Shown here: positions 55,443 to 64,000 of the stretch, in pieces
How the letters are laid out: each line of letters opens with the position of its first letter
Position numbering within the stretch: the first letter of the stretch is position 1
Origin: Bacteroidales bacterium
GTDB lineage: Bacteria; Bacteroidota; Bacteroidia; Bacteroidales; Muribaculaceae
DNA length: 64,000 bases
Direction: 5' to 3'
NCBI GenBank assembly: GCA_019416285.1
Contig: DXXM01000001.1
Span: 186,001-250,000 of the forward strand
The notes under the pieces: model-generated
Database searches by the model: none
Told to the model about the DNA's origin: nothing
What the model saw: the letters and a program-made list of their open reading frames with translations, nothing else
Made by a program: the position numbers and the translations under genes

Positions 55443-56528
55443 ATGAAGGAATCAATAATTCTGTTATTTATAAGCGTCGGGCTACAGGTTTCAGCCTCGA
55501 CAGGGATGCCTCTTGTTAAGGGTGAGACTTTCCGGGACAGCGAGGGTAAACATATAAATGCTCATGGAGGCGGAATAATGGAGAAAGACGGTACATACTA
55601 TTGGTATGGAGAACATCGTGGTGACGGCACTCCGGGGTCAGGACAAAAAGGTGTAAGCTGTTATTCGTCTACTGACCTACAATCCTGGGATAATCATGGC
55701 ATTGTATTATCGGTTGTGACTACGCCGGGACACATGCTTGAACAGGGATGCACCATAGAGCGTCCGAAAGTCATATACTGTCCCGCGACAGGAAAATATG
55801 TGATGTGGTTTCACCACGAGCTCAAAGGGCGCGGTTACGGCGCTGCCTTCGCCGGTGTCGCAACGTCCGACACTCCTTATGGTCCGTTTGAATATGTTTC
55901 ATCCTCACGCGTCAATCCCGGATGGTTCCCGGTCAATCTCAGCAAGAAGGACCGGGAGGAGAAGTGGGATAAGAATCTCGAGTGGTGGACTCCAGAGTGG
56001 AGAGCACAGATAGTAAAAGGCAGTTTTGTCAAACGCGACCTTTACAGCGGACAGATGGCGCGTGACATGACTCTGTTTGTCGATGATGACGGCAAGGCTT
56101 ATCACATATACTCCTCAGAAGACAATCTGACCCTTCAGATTGCCGAACTTGATTCCACATTTACATCCCATACCGGCAAATATATCCGTTTGTTCCCCGG
56201 TGGTCATAACGAAGCTCCGGCCTTGTTTAAGCATGATGGCAAATACTGGATGATTACGTCGGGATGTACCGGCTGGGCACCGAATGAGGCCCGTCTGATG
56301 ACAGCCGACAATATCATGGGAGAATGGAGGCAGCTTCCTAATCCTTGTCGTGGCAAAGGTGCAAAAACCACGTTTGACTCGCAGAGTACCTATGTCATGA
56401 AAATTGGGAAAGACTATACTTTTATGGCAGACCGATGGAATCCCAAAAATCTCGCTGACTCGCGTCACCTATGGTTACCGATAAAATTTGACAACAACGG
56501 TGTCCCGTATATAGATTCTCCGGAATAA
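55443..56528 (+). CDS. GH43 exo-beta-1,3-galactanase-type enzyme
   Basis: The 361-residue exported enzyme is a single GH43 domain, paralogous to the N-terminal half of the GH43-GH35 fusion. Shared motifs are NAHGGGIMEKDGTYYWYGEH, IERPKVIY, NEAPALFKHDGKYW and FDSQSTYV. E106, E257 and Q314 occupy the active-site positions known from GH43_24 exo-beta-1,3-galactanases; a GH43_34-like assignment is the alternative. A 45-residue insert (about 158-205) is absent from the paralogue and may alter the active-site entrance. The gap to the regulator gene is 47 nt, and the rightward genes behind it are tightly packed, so one operon is likely. Confidence 0.88.
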   Translation: MKESIILLFISVGLQVSASTGMPLVKGETFRDSEGKHINAHGGGIMEKDGTYYWYGEHRGDGTPGSGQKGVSCYSSTDLQSWDNHGIVLSVVTTPGHMLEQGCTIERPKVIYCPATGKYVMWFHHELKGRGYGAAFAGVATSDTPYGPFEYVSSSRVNPGWFPVNLSKKDREEKWDKNLEWWTPEWRAQIVKGSFVKRDLYSGQMARDMTLFVDDDGKAYHIYSSEDNLTLQIAELDSTFTSHTGKYIRLFPGGHNEAPALFKHDGKYWMITSGCTGWAPNEARLMTADNIMGEWRQLPNPCRGKGAKTTFDSQSTYVMKIGKDYTFMADRWNPKNLADSRHLWLPIKFDNNGVPYIDSPE

Positions 56529-56559
56529 CAGAAATTTTTAATAAAGATAGCATATTATC

Positions 56560-58872
56560 ATGAAAAAATCATTCATCACGTTCTTCGCATTGGCTATGGC
56601 ATCTATCCCAGTGATGCTCTACGCTTCCCCGACAAAAGAGTCAAAATCAGTACGTGACATAATCACGAAAGTCAACAACCACTGGCAGTCATCCAATCCT
56701 GCCGAGAGCCGTTCATTTTGGGACAATGCGGCCTATCATACCGGCAATATGGAAGCCTATTTTCTGATGGGGAATGAAGACTGGCTTGAATACTCGCAGA
56801 AATGGGCGGAATATAATGACTGGAAAGGAGCCAAGGGCAATGACCGTTCAAAATGGAAATATAATTATGGCGAGACTGATGAGCACGTGCTTTTCGGTGA
56901 CTGGCAGATATGTTTCCAGACCTATGCCGACCTTTACCGCATACTTCCCGACGACCGCCGCATAAAAAGAGCCAAAGAGGTTATGGAATATGAAATGTCG
57001 ACTCCGCACAACGATTACTGGTGGTGGGCTGACGGCCTGTATATGGTGATGCCGGTTATGACAAAAATGCACAAACTGACGGGCAATACAAAATATCTTG
57101 ATAAACTATATGAATATGTGCTTGTCAGCGACAGCATCATGTATGATGCCGAAGAAGGTCTGTATTACCGCGACGGAAAGTATGTCTATCCCAAACATAA
57201 AAGTGCAAATGGTAAAAAGGATTTCTGGGCACGAGGCGACGGCTGGGTGTTGGCCGGACTTGCCAAGGTGTTGAAAGACCTTCCAGCCGACTACAAACAC
57301 CGTGATTTTTTCGAGAACAAGTTTACACGTATGGCAGACGCCGTAGTGAAACTCCAGCGTCCCGAAGGTTACTGGTCACGCTCTATGATGGATGAAGAGC
57401 ATGCTCCAGGTTATGAAACAAGCGGAACAGCCTTTTTTACTTATGGACTTCTGTGGGGTGTGAACAATGGCTATCTTAAGGATGCGAAATATATCGATGC
57501 GGCAAAAAAAGGATGGGATTACCTCTCACGCATCGCTCTTCAGAAAAACGGTTCAGTCGGTTATGTGCAGCCGATAGGCGAAAAGGCTATACCGGGTCAG
57601 GTCGTAAACAAGGAATCGACATCCAATTTTGGCACCGGGGCATTTCTTCTTGCCGCCTGTGAATATGTGCGTTATCTTGAAAAGAGCAACAACGATGACC
57701 GCGCCTACTGGGTAGATCTGGCTTACTCGATGGCTGCACCGGTACTTAGCAATATGGCGGAGGGAAATCTGCAAAAGAATATGCTCGTGGAAGTTAGCCC
57801 GAACTGGGACGGCCGTGATAAGAAAGTGACTTATATGGAAACATTCGGTCGACTCATGGCCGGCATAGCTCCTTGGCTCTCTCTCCCCGACGATGATACC
57901 GAAGAGGGATTGAAGCGTAAGCAGCTTCGTGAATGGGCCTTGAAGAGTTATGCTAACGCAGTGAACCCGGACAGCCCTGATTATTTGCTATGGCGTGGCC
58001 ACGGCCAGGCTCTGGTCGATGCCGCCTATGTTGCAGAATCCTTCCTGCGCGCTTATGATGCTTTATGGATGCCGCTCGATGAGGCTACTAAGCAGCGTTA
58101 TGTAGAGGAATTCAGCCAGTTGCGTCGCGTTGACCCTCCCTACACCAATTGGCTCCTGTTTTCATCCACTATCGAAAGTTTTCTTGCCAAAGCCGGAGCT
58201 GAATGTGACGAATATCGCGTAAATTCGGCAATACGCAAGGTTGAGGAATGGTATGTGGGCGACGGATGGTATGCCGACGGTCCAAACTTTGCATTTGACT
58301 ATTACAGCAGCTATGTGTTCCACCCGATGTATCTTGAAACTCTCAGAACCATGAAAGAAAGCGGACGCTACACACGCATACATTACGGACAATATTATGA
58401 CCGCGCGCTGAAACGTACACGTAAATTCAGCATCGTGCTTGAACGTATGATTTCGCCTGAGGGAACATTCCCTGTATTCGGTCGTTCTATACCTTACCGT
58501 ATGGCGACGATGCAGCCTCTCGCTATGATGGCGTGGTATGAGGAGTTGCCGGAGGGACTGACAAATGGACAGGTGAGGGCCGCGCTTACCACCGTTATGC
58601 ACCGAATGTTTGACGGTAAGGAAAATTTTAACGAAAAGGGTTATCTTACTATCGGTTTTGCCGGACGCCAGCCCAATGTCGCCGATTGGTACACAAACAA
58701 TGGTTCACTCTACATGACCTCACTCTCATTCCTCCCGCTTGGACTTCCCGCCACACATCCGTTCTGGACCGATGCTCCTTTGGCATGGACATCTAAAAAG
58801 GCATGGGATGGTAGATCTTTCCCCAAAGACCATCACTGGGGTGATGACATAAGAACACGAGACCTTTTCTGA
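56560..58872 (+). CDS. GH105 - DUF2264 (GH154-like) fusion enzyme
   Basis: This exported 770-residue protein combines two uronic-acid enzymes. Residues about 30-373 are GH105, unsaturated uronyl hydrolase of the YteR kind (FWARGDGWV, and WWWADGLYM with catalytic-position D158), which removes the 4,5-unsaturated uronate left by a lyase. Residues about 380-765 are DUF2264 (LVEVSPNWDGRDKKVTYMETFGRLMAG, DYLLWRGHGQALVD, GDGWYADGPNFAFDYYSSYVFHP), the domain found in GH154 beta-glucuronidases. Together they would clear both unsaturated and intact glucuronate caps. The next gene begins 10 nt downstream. The GH154 link is from my knowledge of the family, not from a search. Confidence 0.87.
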   Translation: MKKSFITFFALAMASIPVMLYASPTKESKSVRDIITKVNNHWQSSNPAESRSFWDNAAYHTGNMEAYFLMGNEDWLEYSQKWAEYNDWKGAKGNDRSKWKYNYGETDEHVLFGDWQICFQTYADLYRILPDDRRIKRAKEVMEYEMSTPHNDYWWWADGLYMVMPVMTKMHKLTGNTKYLDKLYEYVLVSDSIMYDAEEGLYYRDGKYVYPKHKSANGKKDFWARGDGWVLAGLAKVLKDLPADYKHRDFFENKFTRMADAVVKLQRPEGYWSRSMMDEEHAPGYETSGTAFFTYGLLWGVNNGYLKDAKYIDAAKKGWDYLSRIALQKNGSVGYVQPIGEKAIPGQVVNKESTSNFGTGAFLLAACEYVRYLEKSNNDDRAYWVDLAYSMAAPVLSNMAEGNLQKNMLVEVSPNWDGRDKKVTYMETFGRLMAGIAPWLSLPDDDTEEGLKRKQLREWALKSYANAVNPDSPDYLLWRGHGQALVDAAYVAESFLRAYDALWMPLDEATKQRYVEEFSQLRRVDPPYTNWLLFSSTIESFLAKAGAECDEYRVNSAIRKVEEWYVGDGWYADGPNFAFDYYSSYVFHPMYLETLRTMKESGRYTRIHYGQYYDRALKRTRKFSIVLERMISPEGTFPVFGRSIPYRMATMQPLAMMAWYEELPEGLTNGQVRAALTTVMHRMFDGKENFNEKGYLTIGFAGRQPNVADWYTNNGSLYMTSLSFLPLGLPATHPFWTDAPLAWTSKKAWDGRSFPKDHHWGDDIRTRDLF

Positions 58873-58882
58873 TTATTTTGCG

Positions 58883-61267
58883 ATGAGACAAATCTATTCT
58901 CTCATATTATTCCTGACTGTTTCCCTGTGCCTCAGCTTCGAGGTCCAGGGGGCAGTAACAGGTGGCCGTTTGTCAAGAGTGGCCGATGGATACAGTGCCA
59001 CATCAGTGAACACTGCCGTGTTTCGTGCCAACTCCATCACATCACATGGTGATACCCAGTATTGCTGTTTCTACAATCCGGAAGGCTACGTCACTGTGGC
59101 GCGTCGGAAACGCGGCACAGACTCATGGGAAGTCCGACAGACACAATATAAAGGAAATGTGTCCGATGCCCACAATGTAATCTCAATGGCAGCGGATGGC
59201 GATGGATACCTTCACCTGTCGTTTGACCACCACGGTCATCCCCTCAGGTATTGCCGGAGCATTGCACCTGACACTCTTGCGTTTGACAATCTTGAACCTA
59301 TGATTGGAGTCGGGGAAGAAGATGTCACATATCCGGAATTTCACAATCTTGCCGACGGCAACCTCATTTTTGTATACCGTTCCGGTGCATCCGGCAAGGG
59401 AAATATGGTGATGAATCGTTATGACATTACCACCCGGAAATGGGAACGCATACATGATGTACTCATCGACGGAGAAGGTAAACGTAATGCCTACTGGCAG
59501 CTCTCCACTGATTCCAAAGGAACTATTCATCTCTCATGGGTTTGGCGCGAGACATGGCTGGTGGAAACCAATCATGATTTATGCTATGCCCGTTCAGATG
59601 ACGGAGGAAAGACATGGAAGCGGAGTGACGGCTCTGTTTACTCACTTCCGATTACGATAGATAATGCGGAAATAGCCTGGCATATCCCACAGAACTCCGA
59701 ATTAATCAATCAGACATCAATGACAGCCGAAGACAACGGAAACCCTTTCATTGCGACTTACTGGCGCGAAGCAGGCGATTCTGTACCCCAATATCGGCTT
59801 GTCAGTCATGACGGCAAAGGATGGAAGATGGAAATTGTCGGACATCGGCATAGTCCGTTTTCTCTGTCCGGTGGAGGTACAAAAATGATTCCAATATCAC
59901 GTCCGCAGGTAGTGAGCGACGGGAATATAATCTACTATGTATTCCGCGATGCGGAGAGAGGAAGCAAAGTGTCAGTGGCAACGCGACCGACTGATGGGAA
60001 GTTGTGGACTGTTACGGATATTACTGATTTTAGCGTTGATGCCTGGGAGCCCACATTTGATAAAAATTACTGGTGCGATACTAAACGATTGATTCTTTTT
60101 GTGCAAAAAAACTCTCAGGGAGATGGTGAGAAAGTAGTGGCATCAGAGCCTACGCCTGTATATGCACTTGAAGTGATAACTCCCCTTGCAGATGTCAGAA
60201 TTAAAAATAAATATCCGTTCCCGCGAAATGGCGAGATGGTGGAAATTCCGGATGTGTATGGCACAGATGTCTGTCTGACAGATGATTCGGGGATGGAGAT
60301 TCCTATACAACGTACTTATGACGGAAAAATCATTTTTCAGGTCGATATGGAGGCTGGAGCTGAACGCATTTTCAGACTCTGTAAAGGGAAAGCAACCGAA
60401 TATCCACCCATAGTTTACGGGCGGCTTTTCCCGGAGCGTGCCGACGACATGACATGGGAAAATGACAGGTGTGCATACCGCGCCTATGGGCCCGCACTTC
60501 AACGTAGCGGTGAACGGGCCTTCGGTTATGATATATGGACTAAATCCGTGACCCATCCGGTCATTGAACAACGCTATGCCGACCACATGAAAGGTAAATC
60601 TTTTCACGTTGACCACGGCGAAGGAATGGACGTATATTCAGTTGGACCGACACTTGGCGCGGGAACTGCCGCAATTATCGGTCATGACGGACAGCCAAAA
60701 TACTCGTGGTGTTTTGAACGATACAGGATACTCGACCGTGGCCCGCTGCGTTTTACAGTTCAGCTCGATTATCCCGATCAGCAGCGTATCATAAGCCTTG
60801 ATGCAGGGTCATATTTCAACAGAACAATCGTGAATTTCAGAAATACAGATGTTTCCGATACAGTCGCGGCGGGAATTGTTCTCCACCATCCTCTTTCCGT
60901 CGAATCCATCGCTGAGCCATCCTCCTTGCCCGCTTTTTTTGCCACCGGTGCAGGCATAACAATGGCAGGATACGCAGATCCAACCGATAATCCCGCCGGT
61001 GATAATGGAGAAATATTTGTCGGTGTCTTAGTCCCCGATGCTGATGCGACTACCGAAATCCTTCCGTTCCCGAAACCAATCGGACAGGCAAGCGGACATA
61101 TACTTGTTAAATCGTCCTCTCATTCCGCTCACCCATATACTTACTATTGGGGTGCAGGCTGGAGTAAAGCCGGCATTAACGGACTCGATGACTGGACGCG
61201 GATTATTGCTAAATTTGCAAAAACCGTATCATCACCCCTTGAAATAACAATAATGAATAAAAACTAA
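58883..61267 (+). CDS. BNR_4 beta-propeller - DUF4861 fusion, candidate rhamnose-glucuronate lyase
   Basis: The 794-residue exported protein starts with a seven-bladed propeller of the BNR_4 type (about 30-430): QYCCFYNPEGYVTVARR, SDAHNVISMAADGDGYLHLSFDHHGHPL, then SWVWRETW and INQTSMTAEDNGNPFIATYW. This fold is used by PL24/PL25 ulvan lyases, by the rhamnose-glucuronate lyases of arabinogalactan loci and by GH145. H97 and H116/H117 are about 20 residues apart, as in the lyase active-site region. The C-terminal half (about 440-790) is DUF4861, often next to uronate-degrading enzymes. With a GH105 domain one gene upstream, lyase activity is the better guess, but it is an inference. Confidence 0.8.
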   Translation: MRQIYSLILFLTVSLCLSFEVQGAVTGGRLSRVADGYSATSVNTAVFRANSITSHGDTQYCCFYNPEGYVTVARRKRGTDSWEVRQTQYKGNVSDAHNVISMAADGDGYLHLSFDHHGHPLRYCRSIAPDTLAFDNLEPMIGVGEEDVTYPEFHNLADGNLIFVYRSGASGKGNMVMNRYDITTRKWERIHDVLIDGEGKRNAYWQLSTDSKGTIHLSWVWRETWLVETNHDLCYARSDDGGKTWKRSDGSVYSLPITIDNAEIAWHIPQNSELINQTSMTAEDNGNPFIATYWREAGDSVPQYRLVSHDGKGWKMEIVGHRHSPFSLSGGGTKMIPISRPQVVSDGNIIYYVFRDAERGSKVSVATRPTDGKLWTVTDITDFSVDAWEPTFDKNYWCDTKRLILFVQKNSQGDGEKVVASEPTPVYALEVITPLADVRIKNKYPFPRNGEMVEIPDVYGTDVCLTDDSGMEIPIQRTYDGKIIFQVDMEAGAERIFRLCKGKATEYPPIVYGRLFPERADDMTWENDRCAYRAYGPALQRSGERAFGYDIWTKSVTHPVIEQRYADHMKGKSFHVDHGEGMDVYSVGPTLGAGTAAIIGHDGQPKYSWCFERYRILDRGPLRFTVQLDYPDQQRIISLDAGSYFNRTIVNFRNTDVSDTVAAGIVLHHPLSVESIAEPSSLPAFFATGAGITMAGYADPTDNPAGDNGEIFVGVLVPDADATTEILPFPKPIGQASGHILVKSSSHSAHPYTYYWGAGWSKAGINGLDDWTRIIAKFAKTVSSPLEITIMNKN

Positions 61268-61270
61268 AAC

Positions 61271-64000
61271 ATGAAAATATCAGACATATCAAATATAATA
61301 CTGCCATTAGGCATAGGCCTTCTCGCATCCTGCTCCTTTATGACGGCTCATGCGCAGACAGACGACACTGGCGGAGGCTATATATTTACCTATTTTGAAG
61401 GAACAGGACCGGGGTACCTTCAGGAGCATCTGCGTTTTGCGGTGAGCGATGATGGTTTCAAATGGAAAGCTCTCAATCATAACAGTCCGATCATAAATTC
61501 CGATACAATATCAATTACAGGCGGAATCCGAGACCCGCATATACTCCGCGGTGATGACGGTAAGACATTTTATATCGTAGCTACGGATATGAACACAATC
61601 CGTGACGGCTGGGGAGCAAATCCGGGTATTGTGATGATGAAATCGGACGATCTTATCAACTGGTCACATGCTGTTGTGAATCTGCCTAAAGATTACGCCC
61701 GTAAATTCTCCGATGCTTACTGGGTCTGGGCCCCTCAGACCATTTTCAACCCGGAGTGCGGAAAGTATATGGTATATTTCACCGTGCGTCCCACCGACCG
61801 GACCAAAGGTTTTACCACCTACTATGCCTATGCGAACAAAGAATTCACAGGCTTTGAGAGCGAACCGAAAGTGCTGTTTCGGACAAAAAACGGAGCTATT
61901 GACAATGATATTATCCAGGGCCCGGATGGGAAATGGTACATGTTTTATAAAGGTAACGAGGGAATCGGTAAAGACAACGGTATACAATATGCCGTCTCCA
62001 AGCATCCGACAGGACCGTGGAAAGAGATTCCTGGATTTGTGGATGCCTATGCCGGAAAAACACCGGTCGAAGGTTCCGGCATCTATCGTCTCAGCGATAC
62101 CGGGGAATATGTCCTGATGTATGACCTCTACACATCCGGACGTTATGAATATCAGACATCAAAGGATTTGAAAACGTTTACTAAAGAACCGGAATCCTTT
62201 ACCAAAGACTTTTTCCCCCGCCACGGAACGGTAATGCCTATTTCTGCCTCTGAACTTGACCGGCTGAAAAAGAAATGGGGCGACAATGCGAGCTATAATT
62301 TTCGATATGAAGGAAATCCGCTCATACGATACAAGCATACCGCCGACCCTGCAACGATGGTTGTCGGAGATACGTTATGGCTCTTTACCGGCTATGACGA
62401 ACCGGGCAACAAAGAGGGATATCACATGCCCAACTGGTGTGTATTCTCTACCACCGATATGATTGACTGGACAGAACATCCGATTCCGGTTTATGCCGAT
62501 GATTTCAAGTGGAATGATGCTCACGTGTCGTTTGCGGGTCACCCGGTAAAAGGACCGGATATCAAGTATTATTTCTACTCCTCGACAAACTGGTGCGGCA
62601 TAGGTGTGGCGCAGGCAGATTTTCCGGAAGGACCTTATAAGGATATTCTCGGTAAGCCGTTACTTACGAGCAAGGATTGCAAAGGGACCACACATAGTTG
62701 GGCTTGCATTGACCCCGTTGTGTTTATTGATGACGATGGCCAGCCCTATATATTCTGGGGAAACAAGAAGTGTTTCTATGCACGCCTCAATAAAAACATG
62801 AAGGAGATCGACGGTGAAATCCATCCTCTTAATCTGAAAGATTTTACCGAAGCTCCGTATGTTCACAAGGCAAACGATAAATATTATCTCACCTATGCCG
62901 CACAGTGGCCTGAGAAAATCGCCTATGCCATGGCCGACAGCATAACTGGACCATGGGAATATATGGGCATCATCTCAGAAATTGCCGGCAACAGCAATAC
63001 CACTCATCCGGCAATCGTGAATTTCAAAGGACGCGACTGGTTCTTCTCCCACATCGGCGGCCTCGGAGGTGGAAGCGGTTCGCGCTCGGTGATAATAGAA
63101 CCGTTATATTATAATTCTGACGGAACAATCAGACCTATTCCGGCTTCGGCAGCAGGTGCATCCGTCGAATATTCCGCTCTTGACAATAACCACAATCCGG
63201 TTCTTCCGGAATACCATGCCGATCCAGAGATTCTCTATTCAGAAAAAAACGGCAAATACTATATATACTCCACTACTGATGGCACTCCCGGCTGGGGCGG
63301 CCATTATTTCAAGGTATTCTCCTCAGGTAATCTGACTGACTGGACCGACGAGGGAATTGTGCTCGATCTGAAAGGACCGCAGGTCGGATGGTCAACCGGT
63401 AATGCCTGGGCCCCCGCGATAATCGAGCGGAAATATGATGACGGCACATATAAATATTTCCTATATTACAGCGGTCACTCGAAGGAATTGAACCGCAAGG
63501 TGATAGGTGTTGCAATAGCCGACAATCCCACCGGACCGTTCTATGACTATGGCACGCCGATTGTGACGGATAGCCCCGTAGGTCATGGACAGCAGATAGA
63601 CGTCGACGTTTTCCACGACCCTGTCTCCGGCAAATATTATCTCTACTGGGGTAATGGCTATATGGCTGGGGCCGAGCTTGGTGACGATATGACATCAATC
63701 AGAGAAAATACGCTCACGGTCATGACTCCCGAAGGTGGGACTCTTCAGGACTATGCTTATCGGGAGGCTCCATACGTTTTTTACAGAAATGGCCGCTATT
63801 ATTTCCTGTGGTCGGTGGATGACACCGGTTCTCCGAACTATCACATAGCCTACGGCACGGCCGACTCCCCATTAGGCCCGGTTAAAGTTGCTGAAAATCC
63901 TGTTATCCTCAGTCAGAATCCGAAGAAAGAAATTTATGGTACAGGACACTGCTCGGTGATAAACATCCCCGGCACTGATGAATGGCGCATAATCTATCAC
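61271..64000 (+). CDS. Three-module GH43 enzyme, 3' end outside window
   Basis: The frame is open for all 910 visible codons and encodes three successive GH43 domains. Module 1 (about 30-340) has D88 (IRDPHIL), D211 (AIDNDII) and E267 (VEGSG). Module 2 (about 350-640) has D359 (TADPATM), D481 (CIDPVV) and E527 (TEAPYV). Module 3 (from about 645) has D651 (HADPEIL), D777 or D779 (QIDVDVF) and E832 (REAPYV). Each triad matches the GH43 base, pKa modulator and acid, so all three look active. The N-terminus is a signal sequence with a possible lipobox LASC21. GH43 enzymes mostly release arabinose or xylose; subfamilies are not assigned. It starts 3 nt after the previous stop. Confidence 0.9.
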   Translation, partial: MKISDISNIILPLGIGLLASCSFMTAHAQTDDTGGGYIFTYFEGTGPGYLQEHLRFAVSDDGFKWKALNHNSPIINSDTISITGGIRDPHILRGDDGKTFYIVATDMNTIRDGWGANPGIVMMKSDDLINWSHAVVNLPKDYARKFSDAYWVWAPQTIFNPECGKYMVYFTVRPTDRTKGFTTYYAYANKEFTGFESEPKVLFRTKNGAIDNDIIQGPDGKWYMFYKGNEGIGKDNGIQYAVSKHPTGPWKEIPGFVDAYAGKTPVEGSGIYRLSDTGEYVLMYDLYTSGRYEYQTSKDLKTFTKEPESFTKDFFPRHGTVMPISASELDRLKKKWGDNASYNFRYEGNPLIRYKHTADPATMVVGDTLWLFTGYDEPGNKEGYHMPNWCVFSTTDMIDWTEHPIPVYADDFKWNDAHVSFAGHPVKGPDIKYYFYSSTNWCGIGVAQADFPEGPYKDILGKPLLTSKDCKGTTHSWACIDPVVFIDDDGQPYIFWGNKKCFYARLNKNMKEIDGEIHPLNLKDFTEAPYVHKANDKYYLTYAAQWPEKIAYAMADSITGPWEYMGIISEIAGNSNTTHPAIVNFKGRDWFFSHIGGLGGGSGSRSVIIEPLYYNSDGTIRPIPASAAGASVEYSALDNNHNPVLPEYHADPEILYSEKNGKYYIYSTTDGTPGWGGHYFKVFSSGNLTDWTDEGIVLDLKGPQVGWSTGNAWAPAIIERKYDDGTYKYFLYYSGHSKELNRKVIGVAIADNPTGPFYDYGTPIVTDSPVGHGQQIDVDVFHDPVSGKYYLYWGNGYMAGAELGDDMTSIRENTLTVMTPEGGTLQDYAYREAPYVFYRNGRYYFLWSVDDTGSPNYHIAYGTADSPLGPVKVAENPVILSQNPKKEIYGTGHCSVINIPGTDEWRIIYH

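Noticed and set aside
1..64000. tRNA, rRNA, CRISPR array, insertion sequence or prophage
   Set aside because: I looked in all gaps and found no cloverleaf, no regular repeat-spacer pattern, no transposase and no phage gene.

Overview
The window is a piece of a Bacteroidota chromosome, most likely order Bacteroidales and possibly Muribaculaceae (the family is an inference). The support is: two SusC/SusD pairs, a hybrid two-component regulator, an ECF sigma/FecR pair, type IX secretion (T9SS) C-terminal sorting domains, Bacteroidota-type -7 boxes (TAnnTTTG) in front of many genes with no clear Shine-Dalgarno, lipoproteins with acidic residues after the lipid cysteine, and a moderately high GC content. 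I see no tRNA, rRNA, CRISPR array or insertion sequence.

Left part (1-19.4 kb): the 3' end of a GH5 glycanase, a small lipoprotein, an ilvE-HD hydrolase pair, a GH29 fucosidase, a very large T9SS-exported protein of unknown function, a GH36 alpha-galactosidase, dsbD, two small DUF genes (DUF6155 and DUF695), a ClC channel, lgt, and a pheS-nth-TRIC run. Most units end in clear hairpins.

Middle (19.4-42 kb): a remnant of a BspA-like leucine-rich-repeat protein with a T9SS tail. Next is a regulated outer-membrane uptake locus: an ECF sigma factor, divergent from FecR, STN-type SusC, SusD and a TlpA-like thioredoxin lipoprotein. Then come housekeeping and transport genes: an S9 peptidase, prs, an AspT/YidE-type exchanger, a MATE pump, trigger factor, a T9SS-tailed GH13 amylase, a TPR protein and glnS.

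Right part (42.2-64 kb): a polysaccharide utilisation locus whose enzymes suggest type II arabinogalactan (arabinogalactan-protein glycan) as substrate. Leftward are SusC, SusD and a 1098-residue protein that joins an exo-beta-1,3-galactanase-like GH43 to a GH35 beta-galactosidase. Rightward are a hybrid two-component sensor/regulator, a second GH43 of the same type, a GH105-DUF2264 (GH154-like) fusion, a BNR_4 propeller-DUF4861 fusion (rhamnose-glucuronate lyase candidate), and a protein with three complete GH43 catalytic modules that runs off the window. The inferred logic is: the lyase cuts Rha-GlcA caps, GH105 removes the unsaturated uronate, GH154 removes intact GlcA, the GH43 modules take arabinose or related side chains, and GH43/GH35 shorten the galactan. 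Four of the five enzyme genes are multi-catalytic or multi-domain fusions. This is the most unusual feature of the window.
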